A stretch of DNA of 64,000 nucleotides from Turbatrix aceti (lineage: Eukaryota; Nematoda; Chromadorea; Rhabditida; Panagrolaimidae). Where the stretch lies: positions 9,542,180 to 9,606,179 of the forward strand of contig OZ017770.1 of NCBI GenBank assembly GCA_963969345.1, given 5' to 3'. Within the stretch, counting starts at the first letter, position 1, and each line of letters starts with the position of its first letter. Both the position numbers and the translations under genes were made by a program. Of this stretch, positions 11,325-21,664 are shown in pieces. The notes beneath the pieces are model-generated. The model saw only the letters and a list, made by a program, of their open reading frames with translations, made no database searches and was not told the origin of the DNA.

Positions 11325-11790
11325 TTACATTTCAAATTTGATTTCTTGGATGTTTTGCGGCAAAACGGCGCGGTTGCTCTCATTTGTGATTCGTTCATAT
11401 GAAGTCGTAAATCTCACCTTCGTGAAAGATTTACAATGACAAACTGAATGAAAGATGCACCAACAATGAAAGTGCGAACAACGGCATCCTGACAACCGAC
11501 TAACGACCCCCAATCTTCTTTGGCACAAAACATGACAGACCCGTTTTAATTGTAGGTGCAGGGTGCGCCAAAATAATGCGGACCGAAGAGCCACCGATCG
11601 AAAGGTATCCAAAGTCAAGTAAACTACTTCAGCGGCGCAAAGGTATGTAGTGGCCATCGGGAGACATCGCGACGAATTTTTGTACTTGTAGAGCATTGGC
11701 TTCGAGAAAATGGCGTCAATTTTCTCGATATGCAGAACATTGGCTTCACGCGATGCACTACAAATCGTTTCAAAGTAGAAACACATCATT
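11325..11790 (-). pseudogene. Degraded WD40-like fragment, second copy
   Basis: This is the inverted counterpart of the fragment at 4095-4560, with the same frame breaks and the same short blade-like motifs. Confidence 0.35.
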
Positions 11791-11983
11791 CAATCGGAGA
11801 AATGCGAAAAAACAAGTTGTAAACCACAGAAAAGTCTGGTCAATCCTGTTGCAAGCTACATTTCAGTTAATCAGCTTCATTAATTGCTGTCACAAACAAA
11901 TTAAACGCAAACAAAACAAAAATTAGTTTGACAGAACAAAACCAAACTATCACAAATCCGCTCGTCGGCACAAAACCAAACTA

Positions 11984-12910
11984 TCACTCAATCCGCTCGT
12001 AGTCCAGCTCGGCGTCAAAATATTTCGCCATGTTCTCGTGGAGGTACTTCGCAAGAGCCTCGGCCACGATAACGTAATTGGCGTGAAAGATCCGAGGAAC
12101 AGGATCATCAGCCGATGATTCCGGTACCATGATGCGGGTGAACTTGAACAGGAAGCGCACAAGATGGGAGAAACCGTAGATCGATGCCAGATCGATTTTC
12201 TGTTCACCGGGAAGAACGGATGTCAGAGAGGAGTTCGGATCGATCGGACTGAGGCCCATCTTGGCACGATCAGCATTGATGTGCTTGTAAAGAGGAGCAA
12301 TCTCGATCGGCAGAACAAAATGCTCAATCGACCGAGCAAAAATTCGAAGCAGGGAGTCCATTTCGTACTTGATACGATTGCGCTCGTCCGGATAGCCAGG
12401 GAAGAGGTTGGGCTTGGCGGGGAGAGTAGACAAAAACTAAACATAAAAACACGTGCAAAAGTCGCAAAATTAAAAAAAAATACCTGGGTGCAGATGTCCC
12501 GTGCGGTAATTCGCGCAGGAACCCGGGAAATGTTGTTCTCGAAGCTAGCGTCAATGTCGCGGATGATGAACTTCTTCAGGGCAGCCGACAATTTGAGAGG
12601 TTCCAACTCAATATGCGGATACGAGTGCAAGCGGAGAAATTCAGCGATTCGGTCGATAGTGGGGCTGGCTTCTTCGATGGCTTTCTAAAATCCAAAAAAA
12701 AGTAAGATTCGGTATTTGACGATCTCGAAGTAAACACATGGCAAAAAAGTGCAGTATTCAAAAGTAGAAACCACAAAACGTTCAATTTTCCCCAAGAAAA
12801 AAACTCACAGCGGTCTTTTCGATTTTTTCCATCAAGAGTTGTATCTTGATTTCAATCGCATCCAGGGTTTCCGGGTTGACGCCCACATTCTGCGGGGAAG
12901 ACGAAGACAT
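11984..12910 (-). CDS. MRG-domain protein without chromodomain, copy 2
   Basis: The exons on the minus strand are 12910-12809, 12684-12484 and 12436-11984, with the same lengths and splice signals as the left-arm copy (102, 201 and 453 nt). The translated exons compared show no amino-acid change. I noticed one synonymous change in the codon for Arg of DRIAEF (CGG versus CGA). The product is 251 residues with the MRG domain in the C-terminal two thirds. Conservation of frame and splice sites in both copies suggests that either both are functional or the duplication is very recent. Confidence 0.85.
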
Positions 12911-13411
12911 GCTCAGTCAGATTCTGCCGTTGAGCACCAGTCAGATCCTGCCGACGCTGATCTTGTTGCACCGGCTGTGAGACGTAAATTGTCCAGTGAC
13001 GGGTTAGAGCTAAAAATAAAACAAAAAAGTACAAATGATTCTTGTGGCGAGCACTCAGATGCGCACGCGAGACAATGATTCAAGCCCGAAGTGGAAAAAA
13101 ATAAGGAATTCAGATATAAACAAGGAAACCGGAAAAATTGAGAAAGCTCGCTCGCTAGCAAAGCAAATTCACGTGTAGAAAAAGACATGAGTAGAGGACA
13201 AAAAAGAGCAGCAACGTATTTTTTCGTTGAATTCAATGAAAAAATCCTACCAGATATGTATCAAAGGGGTTTGAATCTACCCTTAATTACCCAAACAACC
13301 ATTTTCAAACGCATCAACTTCACATTTACAACAGAAATTAAAACAAACAAAACAAAATTAACCGAAACTAAAATCAAAGCCACTCAACAAGAATGAGAGT
13401 CGACAACAGCC

Positions 13412-13913
13412 TCAGAGCCACGGACGCCAGATCGCTGGCTTTTCTTCCGCTTTCTTGGCATCTTCGATTGCCGGAATGCGGTGGCCTTTGTCGGACGATT
13501 TCTGATTTTTGGACGACTTGATCGTCTTCGTCTTCCTGAAATTAGTTTAACACATTTTTTGAACACAATAAATAAGAAACTCACTTTGCCACGCCACTCT
13601 TGGTGCTTTTGGGACGAGTAGTGCTCGCACCAGCAGGGACAGCCGATAAAGGGAAACGGTTGCGATACCCGTAATGGCCTTGGCCAAACACTGGGTAAGC
13701 CGGCGGCCAAATCGGCGGCTGGTACGACGGGCCGAAACGAGTACCAAACCAGGGTGCATACCCCGGCTGCAGCCGCGGCTGACCATACCACTGTCCAGGT
13801 GGCGTTGGTTGAGGCATAGCCGGCTTTTTCGTTTCACTTGCCGATCCTGATTTGACAACAGCCAAAGCCAGGTTAGTTCCCGATTCAAGAACTGGATCGG
13901 AGGTGGGACGCAT
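13412..13913 (-). CDS. Proline/tyrosine-rich hypothetical protein, copy 2
   Basis: The exons on the minus strand are 13913-13585 and 13535-13412, encoding the same 150-residue product as 1970-2471. The intron is preserved. It lies upstream of, and co-oriented with, the second MRG gene, so the gene pair was duplicated as a unit. Family unknown. Confidence 0.75.
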
Positions 13914-15195
13914 AGCAGTGCACTCTAAAAGAAACAGTATTTACTATCAATCCCGTTTTATTCTGATCGGGTTCAAGAATTTCACACGTTTTTTGTTGCA
14001 CAAGTTGAGCACTACTTGTATTCATACGCGCAGTTACAAATAACATTACTGGAAACTCAACACAGCAAAAAAACGACAAAGGCATACTCGAAATCTATCA
14101 AAGAAGTTACCCGACAAATACATCTTTAAAGATAAAAACTAGGGGAAGCAAAAGTGCATTGAATTTTCGTTGCAAGAGTACTCACTTAGTTCAGTCGCGT
14201 CAAACGTGTGTAAAGTACGCCCTATGGAGAGTACGCCCTAATGAGTACGCCCTAAGGAGAGCATCCAAAGAAACAATAATTGCAAGCAAGACTGGTACGA
14301 GCCCGCGGGGCATAAAGCTGAAGCAAAAATACTGTGTGCTGCGCTACGCAGGTGATATTCCGAACTAGAGCTAAGTTCAGACGGCGATCAGAAACGCCTC
14401 AAGGCGGCAGACGCCAGTGCAAAGCACGATAACAAAATATTTAGAAGAAAAGGCAGGTTACTCTGTTAAAGAAAATGTGAAAACGTATAGTACCGAAGTT
14501 TATGTTTTTCTGTCCAGTTTGGGCAAAATTTTGTATAAGGTATGTAAAAAATCGTTGGCGTGCATTCGCGAACACGAACAAAAAATGTTGGTGTTCATTC
14601 GATTTCTCTAACAAATAGAACAAAATGTTCGTGTTCGTTCGAGAACAAAAAACGACTGGTCGCTCATTCCTGATTCTCATCTTCGTCAAAGCGACCGGAA
14701 AAAGAGAGGAGACGAGCCAGAAAATGAACAAAAGGCGCGCGCGCACACCGTGGCAACGTACATCAGTAAAATGATAAAAACACGTGCAAAACCCATGGAA
14801 GTGACCAGCCTTAAGGCCATGGTCAGAACGTGACTTGGTCTGTCATAATTGATACCGATTGCAGGAGACGAAGCTCCGTTCACAAGAAGGCGCATAAGCA
14901 ACTCACAACGCATGTAGATAGAATCAGGATTCAAGAGATCGTGCGTCCGTATGAAAGCCCAGCAAATCCGCAGTTTGAAAGCCCAGCAAATCCGGCATCA
15001 GAAGAGAGTCCTCGGGATTAGAACCCGGACAACAGTCAGCTATCTCAGGTGTCAAACCTCAATTTTGTGTTTATTTTGCCGTATGTTGTATTTTTGGCAC
15101 CTGCGCCATACCGCGTGCGCGAGTTCGTGAATAAACTCCTAGGTTATCCAGGCCGCGAAAAGTCAGTCGAGTTTATTCCGTCCACCTTTGTTGGG

Positions 15196-15338
15196 TGATG
15201 GCGGAGCGGTCTACCGGCGAGATCGAGACAAGAAAAAGACTGTTTATTCTCAAGACGAAAAGCTATATATATATCAGATATCAGTAGTCACGTAGTCACA
15301 ATGCAAATCCTTCAGTTAGTCACTATGCAAATCCTTCA
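15196..15338 (-). repeat. Gypsy 3' LTR
   Basis: A 143-bp LTR, identical to 19616-19758. Its first three bases in element orientation (TGA) also serve as the stop codon of the gag-pol frame. It contains the internal direct repeat AGT...CTATGCAAATCCTTCA / ACAATGCAAATCCTTCA. Confidence 0.93.
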
Positions 15339-18300
15339 GTCCTCCTCCTGGACAAAGAAGTTGTGCACTTTGATGAAGAGATCCATCTTGCAGTCGTATC
15401 GGCGCCCTTTTGCGATTGCATCCAGCGTCGCGATGTATTCTTTGGTCGAATTCGTATGCGGGTGGATTGCGTCTAGGTAGACCGGCTTGGTAGGATCGAT
15501 CCTTGATGCGACGAGGTAGGTAGCCGGGTTGTTGGGGTCGAAACGTGTGGGCACGCGACGTTCCCTGATCGGCCGACCGTGCAGGAGGTTGTCGAGCTGG
15601 GAGCGCCTTGATGGGGGCGCTTGACTCTCCTCGGGGAGGTTCGTAGCCGAGTTGCTCGATTCAGGTTCGGGTGCGCTCTGAGCCGGGTTGGGGATTGCCT
15701 TGATGTCATCGATGTGTCTCGTCGATGGTTGCCCGTTGACGAGGACTTCGAAGATTGTTTCCGACTTCCGACGGATGACGATTGCTGGAACCCATTTGGG
15801 ACCATCTGTGAAGTTTCGGACAAAGACAAGCATGTTCGCAGAAATGAAACAGACCTGTGGCGACAGCCGTGTGCGCAGGGATATCCCAAAAGCACGTTCA
15901 GAAGGGGACTGCTGACCTGTCGCTGGTTTCGTTGAACGATAAAGTAGAAGGAAATTTGCAAGTGCCAAGTCGTGGTCTTGCCCGTCGCTGCGTTGTTTTT
16001 TGAACCAGCTTTTGAAGGTCTGCACCATCCTTTCAGCCGCACCGTTCGACGCAGGATGATACGCCGGGGAGCGCAGATGTTCGATGCCTCTCTGAGCGCA
16101 GAAAGTCCGGAATTTCTCTGATGTGAAGCTCGTGCCGTTGTCTGAGACTATTGTCTGCGGGAACCCGTATCTGGCAAAGATCTGAGTGAGTGCCTTGGTC
16201 GTGTCGTCGGTCGTTATTCGCCTCATCGTGATGACTTCTGGCCAGGACGAGAACGCGTCGACGACGATCAAATACATCCTGCCGTTCATCGGACCAGCGA
16301 AGTCGAGGTGGATGCGGCGCCAGAAAACTGTTTCCTTTGGCCATGATCGTAGGTTCTTTTGTGCTTGAGCATTTGAACTTCCGACACATATCTTGCACGC
16401 CTTAATCGAGTTTGTCGTCCGGTCGACAACGTCGGGGAACCAGAAATGCATCTTGATGAGAGCGAGGATGCGAGGGAGTCCGATATGAGCCTGATGTAAC
16501 TCTTTGATGACTTCGTCCTGTAAAGCTTGCGGCACAACGAGTCTGTTTCCGAGAAGGACAACCTGTTTTCTGAAGGAGAAGTCGAATCGGTGGGACCAGA
16601 ATTTCGCGTATGCCTTGTCCTGATTTTCGGGCCATCCTTCGCGGATCCAGGTGATGATCTGCTGCAGTTGCTTATCCGTTCGCGTGGCTAGGCGGATCCT
16701 TCTGATGTCGAGCGGTGACGCACGAAAAACCTCCTCCAGTTCCTTGTCCGACTGCTCTTGAATGAACTGGACTTCGGGGTGAGGGGTTGCCTTGGGATCC
16801 GGTAAGCGTGAGAGAACGTCGGCGTTTGCGGTATCTTCCGAGCTTCGAAATTCAATTGTGTAGTTATATTCGAGAAGGATTAAAGCCCACCTGGCAAGTC
16901 GTTTGATGGCTACTGCTGATGCCGTTCCTTGAGGACCGAAGAGTTTTAGAAGGGGTTTGTGGTCCGTATACAAGGTGAAGTGGCGGCCGAGTAAGAAGTG
17001 TGCAAACTTTTTAACGCCAAAGATGATTCCCAGGGCTTCCTTTTCGATTTGGCCGTAATTTTCTTCAGCCGAGGTGAGACGTCTCGATGCGTAGGCAATG
17101 ATTCGCTCCTTGTCGTTCTCCCGATGATATATGACTGCGCCAAGCCCGTAGTCGGATGCGTCGGTGGCGAGCACGACTGGTTTTGTCGGATCGTAATGCG
17201 TCAGTATTTCGGATGACTTGAGAGCTGCCTTTACTGCCTGGAACGATGCCTCATGAGACGATGTCCACTGCCAAAGCGCGTCCTTCCTGAGGAGATCCGT
17301 TAGGGGTACTGAAATGGAAGCGAGCGAGGGGAGAAAACGTCTGTAATAATTTACCGCGCCGAGGAAGGATTCAATCTGCTTCCGGTTGGTTGGACTTGGC
17401 ATCCGGTCGATCGCTTGGCTTTTTGTCGGGTTAGGCCGTATGCCTGAGGCGTCGACGATGAACCCGAGGAATTCGATCGATGACTTGGCATAAGAGCATT
17501 TCTCTGCCTTAAGCCGTAGTCCATGCTGTTGCAGTCTCTTGAAAACCATGATGAGCTTCTCGAGGTGGTTTTCGCCTGGCTTCGTTCCTATGGTGATGTC
17601 GTCAAAATAGACAACTACTCCTGGAATTGCGTTGAGCACCTGCTCCATATGCCGTTGGAAGATGGATGGTGCTGTTTTGATCCCGAACGGTAGCCGACGA
17701 AAACGGAAAAGCCCTTTGTGCGTATTGATGGTCGTGAGCTTGGACGATGCGTCGTCGAGCTTAACGAGATGATACGCCGATCGTAGGTCGAGTTTTGTGA
17801 AGGTCGTGCATCCGTTGAGCTCGTGGAGGAGGTCCTCGATGCGTGGGATGGGGTAGTGGGAGTCTTCAAGATGTGGATTAACTGTTACTTTGTAGTCGCC
17901 ACAGACTCTGGTCTCGCCGTTTGCCTTCTTGACCGCAACGATTGGGGTGGCCCATTCGGACGTTTCGACGCTCTCTATGATGTCCTGACGCAAGAGATTT
18001 TCGAGCGTTTCTTCGACTTTTTCCCGCATAGCGTACGGGAGGAGACGCGCCTTGAGGAACCGAGGAGTGGCCTGGTCCTTGACGTCAATAGTCGCCGTTA
18101 GGGTGCACTTTGACATGTCCGAGGAGAAAAGGTCCTGGAAATTGGCGAGAACGTCGCTGACTGAGTTCACGAGAATGGGTTGTTCTTCCGTGGGGAGGCT
18201 CCGCGTGGGCGAGGCTGAAAACTGTGCGATCCATTCGCGACCCAGAATGTTGTCTCCAACATGACCTTTTGTTACCGTAATGTAAACAAACTTGGATTGA

Positions 18301-19568
18301 CCGTTCCACTGGACCCTGAGCCTGGTTTCGCCGAGCGTTGGGATTGGGACATTGCCGTAGCCGCCGATTGGAGTCGTGGGACTGAGAGGCGGTTTTCCGA
18401 GATCGATCCACGTTTTCTCGTTGATAAGGCTCCATGTGGCCCCTGAATCCGCGATCATAGGGACGGTTTTGCCGTTTAAGATCGGGAAAGCCATGTCGGG
18501 CGGGAGACACGGTCGATGGTTTGCCGTCTTGGTGGTGTTGATCATGAGTAGCCGAGGGGCTGAGGTGTCGGTGTCGTCGGAGTACAATGGTGTAACTTCG
18601 TTTGTCCGCTTCTTGCGCCGGGGGCAGCGTTTCTTGAAGTGACCTTTTTCCTGGCATACCGGACAGACGCTGTGGATCGCCCGGCACTCTGTAATCTCGT
18701 GGCCCGACAAATGGCAGTGCGAGCATGACTTGCCGTTATTTTTGGTGCTTTTTCCTCGTTTGCCGGCTCCTGCTACCTGGGCGATGACCGGTTGTTGGGC
18801 CAGGCTTTGAGGGTGCTGGATGTTCCTCGCGGAGTACATCGTCATAACGGACGCCTCTGCGATCTTCAAAAGCTCGGCACCGCTTTTGCTTATGTTTTCC
18901 GGTTGCAAGAGTTTGTTTCGGAGTTGCACGTCTTTGAGGCCTCTGACGAACGCCAGTGCGGCCATCTCTTTTCGGATATCCTGGACCAAGTCAAATCGTG
19001 CTGCGCCGACTTGCCGCTCGATTTCGTTGTAGAAATCACGCAGCGTTCTGTCGTCTTGTGTAGCCGTAAATAGGCGGACCCTATTGAATTGATGATTGGT
19101 AAGAGCTTCGCCGAAATGACTTTCCAGGAGACGCATGAGGTCGTCGTATTCAACTTCGCGAGGGCTTCGGGGTCGAATAACCTGGACCAGCGTGGACAAA
19201 ATGTCCCGCCCTGCAACCTGAAGGAGCACAGAAGTTTTGACTAAAGGACTTGCCGTGGACAGATTCCTATTTTCAAGGTACAACTCTAATGAGAGCCGCC
19301 AGACGTCAAAGTCTTCGCCCGGTTGGTAAGGGGTAGGCGGTAGTAAAACGTGTCCAAGCGTTGCTGCCTGGGTTGCCGCCGGTACGGCGGCCGACGTCGA
19401 CGTAGGCACTTGCGGGACCTGTGCTGGCGGTGGTGCCGTGACGATTGCCGGGACCGGCAGTGGTGCCGGAGGCTGTCCCGAGGTACCTGACGTACCTGAC
19501 ATCGACGCGTTCGAGTCTGACCCTTGTGTCGAGTTTGATCTCTCTGTCGACGATGATGATGTTGACAT
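15336..19568 (-). CDS. Gypsy Gag-Pol polyprotein, single frame
   Basis: An intact 1410-residue frame; I start at ATG 19568 (MSTSSSSTERS) because the codon before it is TTG. Domains in order: a Ser/Pro/Ala-rich N-terminus (1-80), a capsid-like region (about 80-260), two CCHC zinc knuckles (about 283-316, CSHCHLSGHEITEC and CPVCQEKGHFKKRC), an aspartic protease with DSGA (about 375), a reverse transcriptase with LPFG and catalytic YFDD (about 655), RNase H beginning LATDASDYGLG (about 800) with TDHKP (870), and an integrase with an HHCC finger (about 1025-1061) and a D,D35E core (about D1089, D1143, E1179). Gag and Pol are fused in one frame with no frameshift. All catalytic motifs are present, so the element looks competent. 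The frame ends in the first codon of the 3' LTR. Confidence 0.95.
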   Translation of the reverse strand: MSTSSSSTERSNSTQGSDSNASMSGTSGTSGQPPAPLPVPAIVTAPPPAQVPQVPTSTSAAVPAATQAATLGHVLLPPTPYQPGEDFDVWRLSLELYLENRNLSTASPLVKTSVLLQVAGRDILSTLVQVIRPRSPREVEYDDLMRLLESHFGEALTNHQFNRVRLFTATQDDRTLRDFYNEIERQVGAARFDLVQDIRKEMAALAFVRGLKDVQLRNKLLQPENISKSGAELLKIAEASVMTMYSARNIQHPQSLAQQPVIAQVAGAGKRGKSTKNNGKSCSHCHLSGHEITECRAIHSVCPVCQEKGHFKKRCPRRKKRTNEVTPLYSDDTDTSAPRLLMINTTKTANHRPCLPPDMAFPILNGKTVPMIADSGATWSLINEKTWIDLGKPPLSPTTPIGGYGNVPIPTLGETRLRVQWNGQSKFVYITVTKGHVGDNILGREWIAQFSASPTRSLPTEEQPILVNSVSDVLANFQDLFSSDMSKCTLTATIDVKDQATPRFLKARLLPYAMREKVEETLENLLRQDIIESVETSEWATPIVAVKKANGETRVCGDYKVTVNPHLEDSHYPIPRIEDLLHELNGCTTFTKLDLRSAYHLVKLDDASSKLTTINTHKGLFRFRRLPFGIKTAPSIFQRHMEQVLNAIPGVVVYFDDITIGTKPGENHLEKLIMVFKRLQQHGLRLKAEKCSYAKSSIEFLGFIVDASGIRPNPTKSQAIDRMPSPTNRKQIESFLGAVNYYRRFLPSLASISVPLTDLLRKDALWQWTSSHEASFQAVKAALKSSEILTHYDPTKPVVLATDASDYGLGAVIYHRENDKERIIAYASRRLTSAEENYGQIEKEALGIIFGVKKFAHFLLGRHFTLYTDHKPLLKLFGPQGTASAVAIKRLARWALILLEYNYTIEFRSSEDTANADVLSRLPDPKATPHPEVQFIQEQSDKELEEVFRASPLDIRRIRLATRTDKQLQQIITWIREGWPENQDKAYAKFWSHRFDFSFRKQVVLLGNRLVVPQALQDEVIKELHQAHIGLPRILALIKMHFWFPDVVDRTTNSIKACKICVGSSNAQAQKNLRSWPKETVFWRRIHLDFAGPMNGRMYLIVVDAFSSWPEVITMRRITTDDTTKALTQIFARYGFPQTIVSDNGTSFTSEKFRTFCAQRGIEHLRSPAYHPASNGAAERMVQTFKSWFKKQRSDGQDHDLALANFLLLYRSTKPATGQQSPSERAFGISLRTRLSPQVCFISANMLVFVRNFTDGPKWVPAIVIRRKSETIFEVLVNGQPSTRHIDDIKAIPNPAQSAPEPESSNSATNLPEESQAPPSRRSQLDNLLHGRPIRERRVPTRFDPNNPATYLVASRIDPTKPVYLDAIHPHTNSTKEYIATLDAIAKGRRYDCKMDLFIKVHNFFVQEED
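15339..15349 (-). other. Polypurine tract
   Basis: The minus strand reads AGGAGGAGGAC directly before the 3' LTR. It doubles as codons for the polyprotein C-terminus (QEED). In this family the tract primes plus-strand DNA synthesis. Confidence 0.7.
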
Positions 19569-19595
19569 CAACGAGGGGTAGGGAGGCGCGGGGAA

Positions 19596-19613
19596 AAGTA
19601 ACTCTCGTCACCA
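19596..19613 (-). other. Putative tRNA primer-binding site
   Basis: Two bases after the 5' LTR the minus strand reads TGGTGACGAGAGTTACTT, starting with the TGG expected to pair with a tRNA CCA end. I cannot assign the tRNA without a tRNA set. Confidence 0.55.
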
Positions 19614-19615
19614 AC

Positions 19616-19758
19616 TGATGGCGGAGCGGTCTACCGGCGAGATCGAGACAAGAAAAAGACTGTTTATTCTCAAGACGAAAAGCTATATATATATCAGATA
19701 TCAGTAGTCACGTAGTCACAATGCAAATCCTTCAGTTAGTCACTATGCAAATCCTTCA
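19616..19758 (-). repeat. Gypsy 5' LTR
   Basis: A 143-bp LTR, identical to the copy at 15196-15338. It is followed by target duplication TTGGG at 19759-19763. Confidence 0.93.
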
Positions 19759-20350
19759 TTGGGGTTGACCCAGTTCCGCTGGACCAGCATAACACGTGTA
19801 ATCTGTTCTGGCATCTAATTCTTTTCTGTATTCGTTATAGATTTTTTTTTATAATTCAAGCAGCAATATAGTTTTTTTTGTATTTAGCACTGTTTATGGA
19901 TATGACAGGATCCGACAGGTCAGTGTGCGCAGCTTTCTTTCTGCTTTCGTCGCCTTGTTTTGTTTTATCCCAGCTTGCATTTAGTCATTCTGACTTTGCA
20001 ATTGTTAAACTTGTGCTGTTGCAATACAACTTTTCAACAACAAAAAGAAATGCGGCTTTCGCGCACCGCAGCACTCGCACATGCCTTCCAGGTGCACTAA
20101 AAAAACGGAAGCTTTGGTGACTGCTGCGCTCCCAAAAGCTGACTTGAAGCAGAGCCAATGCCTGCGTACTCTGAAACCAATAAATTGTTAATTCAGATAT
20201 TCGCTGATTTTTGAAAATAAATAATAATCATCGAAAAATTGCTGAAGTTGACAAAAAAACGCCGCCATCGACCAGCTTTAGTTATCTGTTGAAAAAGACG
20301 AAAATTGGTTTGCTGAGATGTACAACATTTCAGTTATCTAAAATAAATAA

Positions 20351-21664
20351 GCATTGATTCATGTTTAACACCGAATTATTGACCGAAAGCACCATTGCAT
20401 GTTTAAATGCCAACAGCGACACCGAAATCCATGGCGATATCAATTACAACGTTTCTGAGTGTATCGTTGACATATTGAGACCATTTGGCTGTAGATTTGC
20501 AAAAATTCGACAATTTTGATATAACCGCATGCATCGTGCAGCAGGTAAAGCCGGCAACAATTTTGCCGGTTGTCATGGTCCTCATCGGACGATCGATTGC
20601 ATCGGCAATGTTTGCATTTAATCTCAGTAAAAGATGATGAAGAACAAACATGCAACCACCGTTGGTGAATGTCATGTTGCGCTCGTACTCGCTGAGTCCG
20701 CCAGACAATATCAACACAGGTAAGCAGATCACCGCGGCGGCTTACAAAAAGCGCCGCTTACGCCTCCTCAGAATCGACAAGATCGTCGAAAGCAGCACCA
20801 ACAGAGACTGTTGTGCAACCGTCAAGAACTTGAGGAGTCGTTCTTTGACACCGACGAAAATCGCCCACCAAGCAGGCGAAGATCGTCGCAGAATGCCAAG
20901 GCCGATTGCACCAGAAGCATCGGACCGCAAGCACCAGACGCCAGAAAGCCGACCGAAGTCTGTCGAGCCAAGTCAACTGCGGCACATACTAAGACCGCAC
21001 ACGTACCAGCGGTCTTACATTAGTTGTACACTCCCTGCTATAAAAACTGAAACTTATCTCGACCACAACAATGAACCAGTAGTTAGAAAGCAAAAGTTGC
21101 TAGTGACAACAAATAGTCAACTTCTAACGCCGGATGTCCGTTGACCACAAAATAAAGCTCCTTAGCGGATATATTCAAGCATCAAGACACAGCGACGTAT
21201 TCGAAACCTGGCCTTGTCGTTGTGCACAGTCTTCAACGACATGAGCAGTTACCGAATATGTGAACTGGCCTCGTCGTGATTTGAATTCTTCATGAGCGAT
21301 ACAAATAAATTCAAAAATGTGGACAGTGTTCAGTCAGAAAACAGCGTCGGTGCAGCAAAGCAAGCATTTGTGTCGATGGAAATAAAGAAATAAAGAAGCA
21401 TTAATTCCCGTTTAACACCAAATGATTGACCGGAACAGAAGCAAAAAGCATCACGACCGATTCTGTCATAGTCGACGATTCAAACACCCATGTCGACAAA
21501 GCAGAGCTGAATTTCTTTCAGATGTCATAAAACCATTCTGGATCATCTTCTTGTTAGCAGTTACGATGGCGTCGCTGAGCAGAAGAACAACTTGTTAACA
21601 TGTACAATTAGTTTTACCAACCCTGTTGTAGCCTCGTGTGGTACAAGCGAAGCTGAAAAATAAA
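20351..21664. repeat. Dispersed repeats, possible coding remnants
   Basis: Positions 20351-20400 resemble 21395-21440 (TTTAACACC.AAT.ATTGACCG). About 21035-21340 is a repeat R copy. A minus-strand stretch near 20640-20700 shares an SEYERNMTFT-like motif with 29290-29330 (MYERNITFT), and 20811-21023 has a basic, coding-like frame (NRPPSRRRSSQNAK). These look like pieces of a decayed repeated gene; I cannot name it. Confidence 0.45.

Larger units (their letters stand above)
15196..19758 (-). mobile_element. Full-length Ty3/Gypsy LTR retrotransposon
   Basis: This is a 4563-bp element read right to left. Both LTRs are 143 bp and identical by eye, and both begin TGATGG and end CTTCA on the plus strand. 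A 5-bp target duplication TTGGG flanks it (15191-15195 and 19759-19763). A single intact gag-pol frame, a primer-binding-site-like TGG motif and a purine tract complete it. Identical LTRs and an intact frame indicate a very recent, possibly active copy. The empty site survives at about 676-690 in the other arm. Confidence 0.95.
11233..20350 (-). repeat. Inverted repeat 1, right arm, interrupted by Gypsy
   Basis: This is the reverse complement of 96-4665, split at 15195/19764 by a complete LTR retrotransposon. Removing the element and one 5-bp target copy restores the left-arm sequence at the junction. The genes in this arm lie at 11984-12910 (MRG) and 13412-13913 (proline-rich), both on the minus strand. 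Confidence 0.9.
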
